The notes beneath the pieces were generated by a model. That model had not been told where the DNA came from and ran no database searches. It worked only from the letters and a program-made list of their open reading frames with translations. Made by a program: the position numbers and the translations under genes. This document shows, one piece after another, positions 1 to 5,381 of a stretch of DNA of 8,354 bases (positions are counted from its first letter, which is position 1; every line of letters starts with the position of its first letter). Origin of the DNA: Anaerolineae bacterium (lineage in GTDB: Bacteria; Chloroflexota; Anaerolineae; J102); NCBI GenBank assembly GCA_026985975.1, contig JALSPL010000441.1, positions 1 to 8,354 on the forward strand, given 5' to 3'.

Positions 1-399
1 CGCCGGGCCATCCAGATCGACGGCAAAACAGTCATTCACCGCAGGCAGGTAAAAAACGCCCGCCAGCGGCTGGCTGCCCTGCATCAACCCGATGCTGACG
101 CCCCACACCGGCAGGCCCGCGGCAAAGGCGTTGGTGCCGTCGATGGGGTCCAGCACCCAACGATAGGGCGCATTTTCGTCAAAATCCGCGCCCTCCTCGC
201 CCAGAATGCCGAAATCAGGGTATTCCCTGCGCAATGCCGCGGCAAGAAAGCGCTCGATAGCTTTATCGGCGGCAGTGACAGGGGTGTCATCAGCCTTCAT
301 GGTGACAGTGGTGTTCCGGAAATAACCCAACGCTATTTTGCCCGCTTCGCGGGCCAGGTCAGAGATAAATTTGAGATCAAAAACAGGTGATGTATTCAT
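1..399 (-). CDS. Inositol monophosphatase family protein (IMPase / histidinol-phosphatase HisN-like), 5' part only
   Basis: The first 133 codons are visible; the gene continues off the left edge. The N-terminus begins MNTSPVFDLKFISDLAREAG, a typical helical start for the family. The metal- and phosphate-binding motifs follow in order: DDTPVTAAD (residues 37-45), GEEG (67-70, metal-ligand Glu) and DPIDGTN (84-90, metal-binding Asp residues). These define the Mg2+-dependent, lithium-sensitive phosphatase fold that removes phosphate from small molecules such as inositol-1-phosphate, histidinol phosphate or 3'-phosphoadenosine phosphate. The TPVTAAD wording resembles HisN-type histidinol phosphatases, but the substrate cannot be settled from half a protein, and no his genes are in view. 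The ATG at 399 is chosen because the family N-terminus starts there; there is no clear Shine-Dalgarno sequence. The gene is divergent from the metal permease. The C-terminal motif (WDxAAG) lies outside the window. Confidence 0.9.
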   Translation of the reverse strand, partial: MNTSPVFDLKFISDLAREAGKIALGYFRNTTVTMKADDTPVTAADKAIERFLAAALRREYPDFGILGEEGADFDENAPYRWVLDPIDGTNAFAAGLPVWGVSIGLMQGSQPLAGVFYLPAVNDCFAVDLDGPA

Positions 400-560
400 G
401 ATGTCAAAGGATAGCACGAAGAAAGGGATGAGAGAAAATCCCCCACATAATCAATGCCCGAAGAATGGCTAAATCCACCCCCATGTTGCTGAAAGCCGCT
501 CTTTCTGAGATAATGAATGCGTCGGCTACTCCCTCTCATCCCCATCCTCCCCAACGCCCT
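400..560. other. Divergent intergenic region between phosphatase and metal permease
   Basis: This stretch must hold the promoters for both divergent genes, but I cannot pick convincing -10/-35 pairs. It contains a small GGGAT/ATCCC inverted repeat at 425-442. From about 513 the permease frame is open but compositionally odd (CCTCTCATCCCCATCCTCCC-like pyrimidine-rich DNA), which argues for untranslated leader. I see no obvious Zur- or MntR-like palindrome. Confidence 0.4.
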
Positions 561-1439
561 ATGTCGCTTATCCATCTCATTATCGATCCCCTGGCCTATC
601 CCTTTATGGTGCGCGGACTGCTGGCTGCGATCCTGGTGGGCGTCGTCTGCGCCACGGTGGGAACCTATATCGTGCTACGGGGCATGGCTTTCTTCGGCGA
701 CGCCCTGGCCCATGCCATCCTGCCGGGCGTGGCTGCAGGCTATCTGGTCAGCGGTGGATCGCAGACCGCGGTTTTCTGGTTCGCCCTGGTCACGGCGGTG
801 GTCACCGCCATCGGCATCGGCGTCATCAGCAAGGGGGCCGAGCTGAAGGAGGATACGGCCATCGGCATCGTCTTCGCCGGGATGTTCGCCCTGGGCATCG
901 CACTCATTTCCACCGTGCGGGGCTATGCGGTGGATCTGGCGCATTTCCTGTTCGGCGATGTGCTGGGCGTGACCAATCAAGACCTGTGGCTCACCTTCAT
1001 TTTCGGCGTCATCGTCATCATCGCCATCATTCTTTTCTACAAGGAATTTTTGGTGCTTTCATTCGATCCCGTGTTGGCCGAAACGCTGCGCATTCCCGCT
1101 AATTTGCTCAATTATTTGCTGTTCGTGCTGCTGGCCATCACCATCGTTGTTTCATTGCAGACCGTGGGCGTGGCGCTGATGCTAGCCATGCTGGTAACGC
1201 CCCCGGCCACAGCCTATCTGCTTACCCGACGGCTGCCAACCATGATGGCGCTGGCCGCGGCCATCGGCGCTTTTTCGGGCGTGGTGGGCCTCTATCTCTC
1301 TTTCTATATCAGCGTGGCCTCGGGCGCGGCCATCGTGCTGGTCAGCACCGCCATCTTTCTGCTGACAGCGCTTTTTGCGCCGCAACGAGGCTGGCTCTGG
1401 CGAAAATTCAGCCAGCAGCAAGCGGCGGTAAGCCGGTAA
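561..1439 (+). CDS. Metal ABC transporter permease, ABC-3 family (ZnuB/MntB/SitC type)
   Basis: This is an integral membrane subunit of a binding-protein-dependent ABC importer for zinc, manganese or iron. From the chosen start it has 292 residues, usual for the family, with about eight or nine hydrophobic segments. Family signatures are VLRGMAFFGDALAHAILPG (38-56), HFLFGDVLGV (128-137), SLQTVGVALMLAMLVTPPA (198-216) and SGAAIVL (254-260). The frame stays open upstream to ATGs at 465 and 513, but the extra residues (rich in His, Pro and Ser) do not look like this family. The sequence MSLIHLIIDPLAYPFMVRGL from 561 begins as family members do. No start has a strong ribosome site; ATG 513 has a faint one and cannot be excluded. 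The metal cannot be read from the permease alone. No ATPase or solute-binding gene lies within the window on either side, which is unusual because these genes normally sit in one operon. Confidence 0.92.
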   Translation: MSLIHLIIDPLAYPFMVRGLLAAILVGVVCATVGTYIVLRGMAFFGDALAHAILPGVAAGYLVSGGSQTAVFWFALVTAVVTAIGIGVISKGAELKEDTAIGIVFAGMFALGIALISTVRGYAVDLAHFLFGDVLGVTNQDLWLTFIFGVIVIIAIILFYKEFLVLSFDPVLAETLRIPANLLNYLLFVLLAITIVVSLQTVGVALMLAMLVTPPATAYLLTRRLPTMMALAAAIGAFSGVVGLYLSFYISVASGAAIVLVSTAIFLLTALFAPQRGWLWRKFSQQQAAVSR

Positions 1440-1458
1440 GGATGAAGGGAACGCGGCG

Positions 1459-1579
1459 CAAGTTGTCTTCGCTGACACAACCGGACAGGTTCCATTTGAC
1501 CGGGTTTGCTCACCGAACGAGCTGACCATGGGCGAATTTGACCGTGAATCCGGCGCTTCCGGCGGATAACTTGTCGGCT
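1459..1579 (+). repeat. Dispersed repeat, copy A (degenerate ends)
   Basis: This is one of three related intergenic copies in the window. It starts with a shared leader (AGTTGTCTTC at 1461-1470). Next comes a left terminus AACCGGACAGGTTCC (1479-1493), one base off the AACCTGACAGGTTCC of the other copies. The core includes ACCGGGTTTGCTCACCGAAC and ATGGGCGAATTTG. The right terminus (about 1564-1579, GGATAACTTGTCGGCT) has decayed. It lies between the permease stop and the first hydrolase, in the same orientation as copy C. The other copies are at 5089-5213 (minus) and 7495-7622 (plus). Confidence 0.8.
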
Positions 1580-1633
1580 AGATTCCTCCTCCCTGCGGTC
1601 GTCGGAAGGACGTAACGGAATTTTCATCGGTAT

Positions 1634-1655
1634 CGACGGGCAGCCGCCCGTGTCG
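1634..1655 (+). other. Small hairpin upstream of first hydrolase gene
   Basis: ACGGGC (1636-1641) and GCCCGT (1646-1651) pair perfectly around a 4-nt loop. CGAC and GTCG flank it and could extend the stem with a bulge. It lies about 20 bp before the ATG at 1675 and is not followed by a T-run. It could be a leader structure affecting translation of the hydrolase, or chance in GC-rich DNA. Confidence 0.3.
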
Positions 1656-1674
1656 CCTGTTCCCGTAACAGATT

Positions 1675-3036
1675 ATGATCAAAACCATCACGACTTTCAC
1701 CAAAAGCCAGGCCGTTATCAAAGTGCGGCGGGGTCTGTACAATCTGTTGACTCTCTATTTCTTGAGCAGCGCCCTGGCCAGTTTTATCCTGCACTTGCAC
1801 CCGCAGCGCGGTTTCACCAGCCTGATTATCTGGATCCCCAAAGTAGTGGCCGCCACTTTTACGCCCGTGCTCATGCTCATCAATCTCATCTCCATTGCCA
1901 CGGGCTTCTTGCGGCGGGATTGGAAATGGATTGCATCCGGAGTGATAGGCGCTGGGCTCAGCACCCATTATTTCTATCAGATTCAGCGCCCGGCGCCCGC
2001 GTTCGATGAGGTCTTCGGACGCAGTTGGCGAGAGCGCGTGCCCGCCCGCTTGCGGCCATCCTTGCTTCCCCAGGGACGCTGGACGATGCTGCTGCGCGCG
2101 CCCAAAAACGTGCGACGGCAAATGGATGTGGTCATCGGAAAAAGTCCCGCCACCGGCAAGGAGCTGCTGGCCAACATCTGGCTGCCGCCCGAAGAGATTC
2201 CTTCCAATCGGGCGGCTGTCATTTATGTGCATGGCGGCGCCTGGGTGTATGGCGACAAGGACAACACCCAGCGCCCGGCATTTCGACATCTGGCCGGGCA
2301 GGGCTATGTGGTGATGGATGTGGCCTACACGCTGTGGCCCGATAGCGACATCCCCCACATGGTGCAGGAAGTCAAGCAGGCCGTTTTGTGGCTCAAGCGC
2401 CATAGCGAACATTATGACATCGATCCCGAGCATATCACCCTCTCCGGCGCTTCTGCGGGCGGCCATCTGGCGATGCTGGCCGCTTACACTCCCGGCAATC
2501 CCATCTTCCAGCCGCCGGGTGACGATGGCGACGACGCCGTCAGAGCCGTCATCGCCTACTATCCGCCGGTGGACTTCCGGGCGATGTATTATGATCTCGA
2601 AACCGTCTTTGGCGGGATGATTCGGGATCGCCGCATCACCTTTTTGGCCAATCAGGCTGCGAACGCCCTGAAAAAAATGGGATACATCCCACCCAATTAC
2701 CAGATGGGCGATGATCTCAATATCGTTCGTCAGATGTTGGGAGGCTCGCCGGACGAAATCCCCGAGATCTACGATCTGCTTTCACCCATCAACCACGTCG
2801 ATCCCCGCGATCCTCCCACCCAGATATTCCAGGGCGAAGATGACTTCTTCCGTCTGGCGCCGCCCTTGCGGGAGCTGCATCGTAAATTGCAGCGCTCGGG
2901 CGTACCGGTCATCTACATCGAATTCCCCTACACCCCTCACGGTTTCGATCTTTTCTTGCCCCAGATATCTCCGGTGGCGCTGCGCTCATTTCGGGAGATG
3001 GACCGTTTTCTCCATCTCGTCAACTACACGCTCTGA
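1675..3036 (+). CDS. Alpha/beta hydrolase (HSL/carboxylesterase-like) with N-terminal membrane domain, paralog 1
   Basis: This 453-residue serine hydrolase probably acts on ester bonds; the substrate is unknown. The C-terminal catalytic domain (about 150-453) has the family layout. HGGAW (186-190) is the oxyanion hole. GASAGG (258-263) is the nucleophile elbow with Ser260. GEDDFF (387-392) carries the likely acid Asp390, and PHGFD (421-425) the catalytic His422. YYPPVD (295-300) follows the nucleophile domain, as in BD-FAE/HSL-type esterases. Residues 1-105 are different: a basic N-terminus, then hydrophobic stretches at about 21-40, 47-78 and 84-101, with the motif W-I-P-K and then GFLRRDW (77-83). 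This suggests anchoring in the cytoplasmic membrane; which side the catalytic domain faces cannot be read. The segment between 300 and 365 is probably the lid. The start at 1675 is the first ATG in frame and lacks a clear ribosome site. The paralog starts 11 bp after the stop, so co-transcription is likely. Confidence 0.88.
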   Translation: MIKTITTFTKSQAVIKVRRGLYNLLTLYFLSSALASFILHLHPQRGFTSLIIWIPKVVAATFTPVLMLINLISIATGFLRRDWKWIASGVIGAGLSTHYFYQIQRPAPAFDEVFGRSWRERVPARLRPSLLPQGRWTMLLRAPKNVRRQMDVVIGKSPATGKELLANIWLPPEEIPSNRAAVIYVHGGAWVYGDKDNTQRPAFRHLAGQGYVVMDVAYTLWPDSDIPHMVQEVKQAVLWLKRHSEHYDIDPEHITLSGASAGGHLAMLAAYTPGNPIFQPPGDDGDDAVRAVIAYYPPVDFRAMYYDLETVFGGMIRDRRITFLANQAANALKKMGYIPPNYQMGDDLNIVRQMLGGSPDEIPEIYDLLSPINHVDPRDPPTQIFQGEDDFFRLAPPLRELHRKLQRSGVPVIYIEFPYTPHGFDLFLPQISPVALRSFREMDRFLHLVNYTL

Positions 3037-3047
3037 AACGCTTCCCT

Positions 3048-4346
3048 ATGAAACTCCTCAGCATTCTGATTTCCTCCTTGACGTTTATTCTTTACCATCG
3101 GCCCAGACACACATTCACCATCATCTCGCTGTGGATGCCCAAGCTCCTAGCCGGCGCCCTGTCTCCGATAATGGCTGTCATCAGTGCTGCAATGAGCGTC
3201 TACGGTTTTTTCAAACGGGATTGGGGCCTGACAGGCGCGGGAGCCGCCAACGCTGCGCTCAACGCCTATCATATCCGGGACATCGGCCGCAACCGCAGTC
3301 GAGAACTTTTCGATAACGCATTCGGCCCCGAATGGCCCATGTTGATCCCGCCCGAAGTGAAAATAGATTTCATGCCCCAGCCCTATCAGCCATTTCTGCC
3401 CATTCCTCAAGATGTTATTTTTCAGCAGGATCTGGTGGTGGGAGAGAAATTCGAGGGCGGGCCATTGCTGGCAGATCTGTGGCAGCCCAAAGCAAACGCC
3501 TATCGCAGCGGGTTGGCCATCCTTTACACCCACGGCGGGGCCTGGCGCTATGGCGCCAAAGACATGATGACACGGCCCCAATTCAAACGTCTGGCGCATC
3601 AAGGGCACGTTATTCTGGATATCGATTATTCCATCAGCGAGGACACGCCTATCCAGGAGATGGTGCGGGAGACCAAGCAGGCGCTGTTGTGGCTGAAACA
3701 ACATGCTGACGCCTACGGCGTCGATCCCGAACGCATCGTGCTGATGGGGAGCTCGGCGGGCGGACAACTGGCGCTGCTCACTGCATACACGCCCGGACAT
3801 CTCGCATTTCAGCCGCACAACATTTCGGGAGATGAAAGCGTGCATGGCGTCATTGCCTTTTATCCTCCCGTCGATTTTTTGCAACTCTATCGGCAGAGTA
3901 TCGAACAATACACGCCACACAGCGGCAAAGCGCCCGATCTGAATCCCATGGACTGGGTGTATTATCTGCTGCTCAAGTTTTTGGGTCTGGCCAAGAACCC
4001 CCAGGACATCACGCCCGACCGGAATTTCTTCACCCGCTTGCTGGGGGGAACGCCCCAACAACTTCCCGAGCTCTATCAGCTTCTCTCCCCTATCAATCAT
4101 GTCTCACCTACCAGCCCCGCCACGCTGACCGTCATCGGCGAGCATGATTTCTTCCGCTTCAATACCGGAGCCCACAACCTGCATTTCAAACTGAAATCAT
4201 TGGGCGTCCCTTCCTCCCTGCTGGAGCTTCCCCGCACCGATCACGCCTTCGACATCGTCCTCACCCAGCTATCCCCGTCGGCGCAATCGGCCATCTTCCA
4301 CTACGAGCGCTTTTTGGGCGTCCTGGCGGGGAGGGATAGGGAGTAG
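3048..4346 (+). CDS. Alpha/beta hydrolase (HSL/carboxylesterase-like) with N-terminal membrane domain, paralog 2
   Basis: This 432-residue protein is a clear tandem paralog of the preceding gene. The catalytic residues are intact: HGGAW (162-166), GSSAGG (234-239, Ser236), GEHDFF (364-369, Asp367) and TDHAFD (397-402, His399). Shared wording includes YTPG, FYPPVDF, LLGG and LSPINHV. The N-terminal part keeps the same membrane module, with hydrophobic stretches at about 1-16 and 24-55, the motif W-M-P-K and then GFFKRDW (53-59). The basic N-terminal extension of paralog 1 is missing. The lid region (about 278-335) has diverged most, which hints at a different substrate. The ATG at 3048 follows the previous stop by 11 bp with no Shine-Dalgarno sequence, so translation may be coupled. 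Its stop codon lies inside the hairpin that separates it from convergent rpe. Function is inferred from fold and triad only. Confidence 0.87.
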   Translation: MKLLSILISSLTFILYHRPRHTFTIISLWMPKLLAGALSPIMAVISAAMSVYGFFKRDWGLTGAGAANAALNAYHIRDIGRNRSRELFDNAFGPEWPMLIPPEVKIDFMPQPYQPFLPIPQDVIFQQDLVVGEKFEGGPLLADLWQPKANAYRSGLAILYTHGGAWRYGAKDMMTRPQFKRLAHQGHVILDIDYSISEDTPIQEMVRETKQALLWLKQHADAYGVDPERIVLMGSSAGGQLALLTAYTPGHLAFQPHNISGDESVHGVIAFYPPVDFLQLYRQSIEQYTPHSGKAPDLNPMDWVYYLLLKFLGLAKNPQDITPDRNFFTRLLGGTPQQLPELYQLLSPINHVSPTSPATLTVIGEHDFFRFNTGAHNLHFKLKSLGVPSSLLELPRTDHAFDIVLTQLSPSAQSAIFHYERFLGVLAGRDRE

Positions 4347-4373
4347 GATTGGGCGTGTATCCAATCCTATTCC
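4340..4373. terminator. Hairpin between convergent hydrolase 2 and rpe (probable bidirectional terminator)
   Basis: GGAGTAGGATTGG (4340-4352) pairs with CCAATCCTATTCC (4361-4373) over 13 positions with one G-U pair and an 8-nt loop. It sits in the 38-bp gap between two convergent genes; the left arm includes the last codon and stop of hydrolase 2. There is no long T-run on either side, so it is not a classic intrinsic terminator. The right flank continues as short direct repeats, CCTATT twice and then CCTACG twice, up to the rpe stop. Confidence 0.55.
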
Positions 4374-4384
4374 TATTCCTACGC

Positions 4385-5065
4385 CTACGCCTCCTCCCCC
4401 AACGCCCGGCGGAAGGCGGCGATGTTGGTTGCGATGCTGGCCCGATCGTTGAAAATGGCGGAGCCGGCCACCAGGATGTTGGCGCCCGCCGCCGCGATCT
4501 CGGCCGCATTGTCCGGTTTGACGCCGCCATCCACTTCGATATCCACATGCTGCAAGCCGCGAGCATTCAGCATCCGCCGCAAGCGGGCGATCTTGCCGGT
4601 GCTGGCGGGAATGTAGCTCTGCCCGCCAAAGCCGGGATTCACCGACATAATTAGCACCTGCGTCACATCGGGCAAAATTTCCTCCAACATGACCAGGGGG
4701 GTGGCCGGGTTCAGGGTGACGCCCGGGCGCACGCCCAGCTCCCGAATCTGCTGCAGGGTGCGATGTAGATGCGGGCAGGTCTCGACATGCACAGTGAGAA
4801 TGTCGGCGCCCGCTTTGGCGAAGGCGTCCAGCATCGCCTCCGGCCGTTCGATCATGAGATGCACATCCAGCAGCACGCCTGTTTCGTCGGCGATGGGGCG
4901 CAGGGCCTGGACGATGAGCGGGCCGATGGTGATGTTGGGCACGAATTGTCCATCCATTACGTCGACATGAATGTAGTCGGCTCCGGCGGTCGCGGCCGCG
5001 CGCACCTGCTCGCCCAGGCGGGAGAAATCTGCAGAAAGAATGGATGGGGCAAGTTTGATGGGCAT
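4385..5065 (-). CDS. rpe: Ribulose-phosphate 3-epimerase
   Basis: It interconverts D-ribulose 5-phosphate and D-xylulose 5-phosphate in the cytoplasmic pentose phosphate pathway (or Calvin cycle). From the chosen start it has 226 residues, the normal length for this TIM-barrel enzyme. Motifs in order are LAPSILSAD (5-13), HVDVMDGQFVPN (33-44; metal ligands His33 and Asp35), DVHLMI (67-72; His69), NPGFGGQ (143-149, phosphate loop), EVDGG (177-181; catalytic Asp179) and GSAIF (201-205). The frame is open upstream to an ATG at 5140, but that start lies inside a dispersed repeat and would add 25 unrelated residues. MPIKLAPSILSAD at 5065 is the family N-terminus. No clear ribosome site precedes it. 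Transketolase, which uses the xylulose-5-phosphate product, lies upstream on the same strand, so the pair is functionally linked. Confidence 0.96.
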   Translation of the reverse strand: MPIKLAPSILSADFSRLGEQVRAAATAGADYIHVDVMDGQFVPNITIGPLIVQALRPIADETGVLLDVHLMIERPEAMLDAFAKAGADILTVHVETCPHLHRTLQQIRELGVRPGVTLNPATPLVMLEEILPDVTQVLIMSVNPGFGGQSYIPASTGKIARLRRMLNARGLQHVDIEVDGGVKPDNAAEIAAAGANILVAGSAIFNDRASIATNIAAFRRALGEEA

Positions 5066-5088
5066 GAGGATTAAAGTGGGGAGCGCTA

Positions 5089-5213
5089 AACCTGACAGGT
5101 TCCCAACCGGCAATGCCGAATCGCGGCCAAATGCGCTCATGGCCAGCGCTTTCGGTGAGCAAAGCCGGTGCGTGGAACCTGTCAGGTTGTGGTGGACGAA
5201 AACAACCTCAGCA
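5089..5213 (-). repeat. Dispersed repeat, copy B, with perfect 15-bp terminal inverted repeats
   Basis: On the minus strand it reads as leader (TGCTGAGGTTGTTTTC, 5213-5198), terminus AACCTGACAGGTTCC (5188-5174), core, and terminus GGAACCTGTCAGGTT (5103-5089). The two termini are exact inverted repeats 100 bp apart end to end. The core shares CTTTGCTCACCGAA and an ATGxGC(x)ATTTGGCC block with copies A and C. An internal GGCCA/TGGCC stem is possible. It ends 24 bp before the rpe start, so it forms part of the rpe 5' region. Confidence 0.88.
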
Positions 5214-5240
5214 ATGACGGATCGACTGAAAAAAGCTTGA

Positions 5241-5268
5241 TCTCACGCAAAGCTGCCAAGGCGCAAAG
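5241..5268. repeat. Short CTTTGCG/CGCAAAG-type motif
   Basis: The segment TCTCACGCAAAGCTGCCAAG continues into GCGCAAAG. In one frame it encodes the peptide SRKAAKAQRK. I recall this motif as a recurring intergenic sequence in many unrelated bacterial genomes, often miscalled as a small protein. It is listed as a repeat from that recollection; only one copy is present in this window. Confidence 0.45.
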
Positions 5269-5279
5269 GAAAATATCAT

Positions 5280-5308
5280 GGTTTCGCCAAGGAAAAGTGG
5301 CTGAAACC
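5280..5308 (-). terminator. Hairpin downstream of tkt (possible terminator)
   Basis: On the minus strand GGTTTCAGCCA (5308-5298) pairs with TGGCGAAACC (5289-5280). That gives ten base pairs with one bulged A and an 8-nt pyrimidine-rich loop. It begins 74 bp after the tkt stop and is followed by ATGATATTTTCC, only a weak T-rich stretch. It may end or stabilise the tkt transcript. Confidence 0.4.
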
Positions 5309-5381
5309 ACACCATTTTCGCCGTCTTCTCTATCGTCGCTGCTGATCGCGACCTTTTTTCAGGGGAGCCAATGACGCATGG

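Larger units (their letters stand above)
5066..5381. other. Repeat-rich spacer between tkt and rpe
   Basis: No gene is supported here. Short open frames exist but lack any family resemblance. Reading from the tkt side (right to left), the spacer holds a hairpin at 5280-5308, a GCAAAG-type short repeat at 5241-5268 and dispersed repeat copy B at 5089-5213. After that comes a leader of about 24 bp before the rpe start. The insertion separates two pathway genes and would either lengthen their shared transcript or isolate rpe from the tkt promoter. Confidence 0.7.

Noticed and set aside
465..560. Extended permease start at 465
   Set aside because: The 32 added residues are Pro/His/Ser-rich and unlike ABC-3 permease N-termini. 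ATG 561 fits the family, though ATG 513 remains possible.
1624..2466. 280-residue minus-strand open frame opposite hydrolase 1
   Set aside because: It is antisense to a gene with a complete catalytic triad, its translation shows no family motif, and long antisense frames are expected in GC-rich coding DNA.
3147..4100. 317-residue minus-strand open frame opposite hydrolase 2
   Set aside because: It is a codon-bias shadow of a well-supported plus-strand gene and has no recognisable domain.
5066..5140. Extended rpe start at 5140
   Set aside because: The extra residues come from repeat copy B, while the family N-terminus (KLAPSILSAD) begins right after the ATG at 5065.
4269..5162. 297-residue minus-strand frame overlapping rpe
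   Set aside because: It is in a different frame from the full set of epimerase motifs, and its Arg- and Gly-rich composition is typical of an off-frame translation.
5168..5374. 68-residue plus-strand small protein containing SRKAAKAQRK
   Set aside because: It runs through repeat copy B and the CGCAAAG motif. The peptide is an artefact often seen where this repeat is translated.
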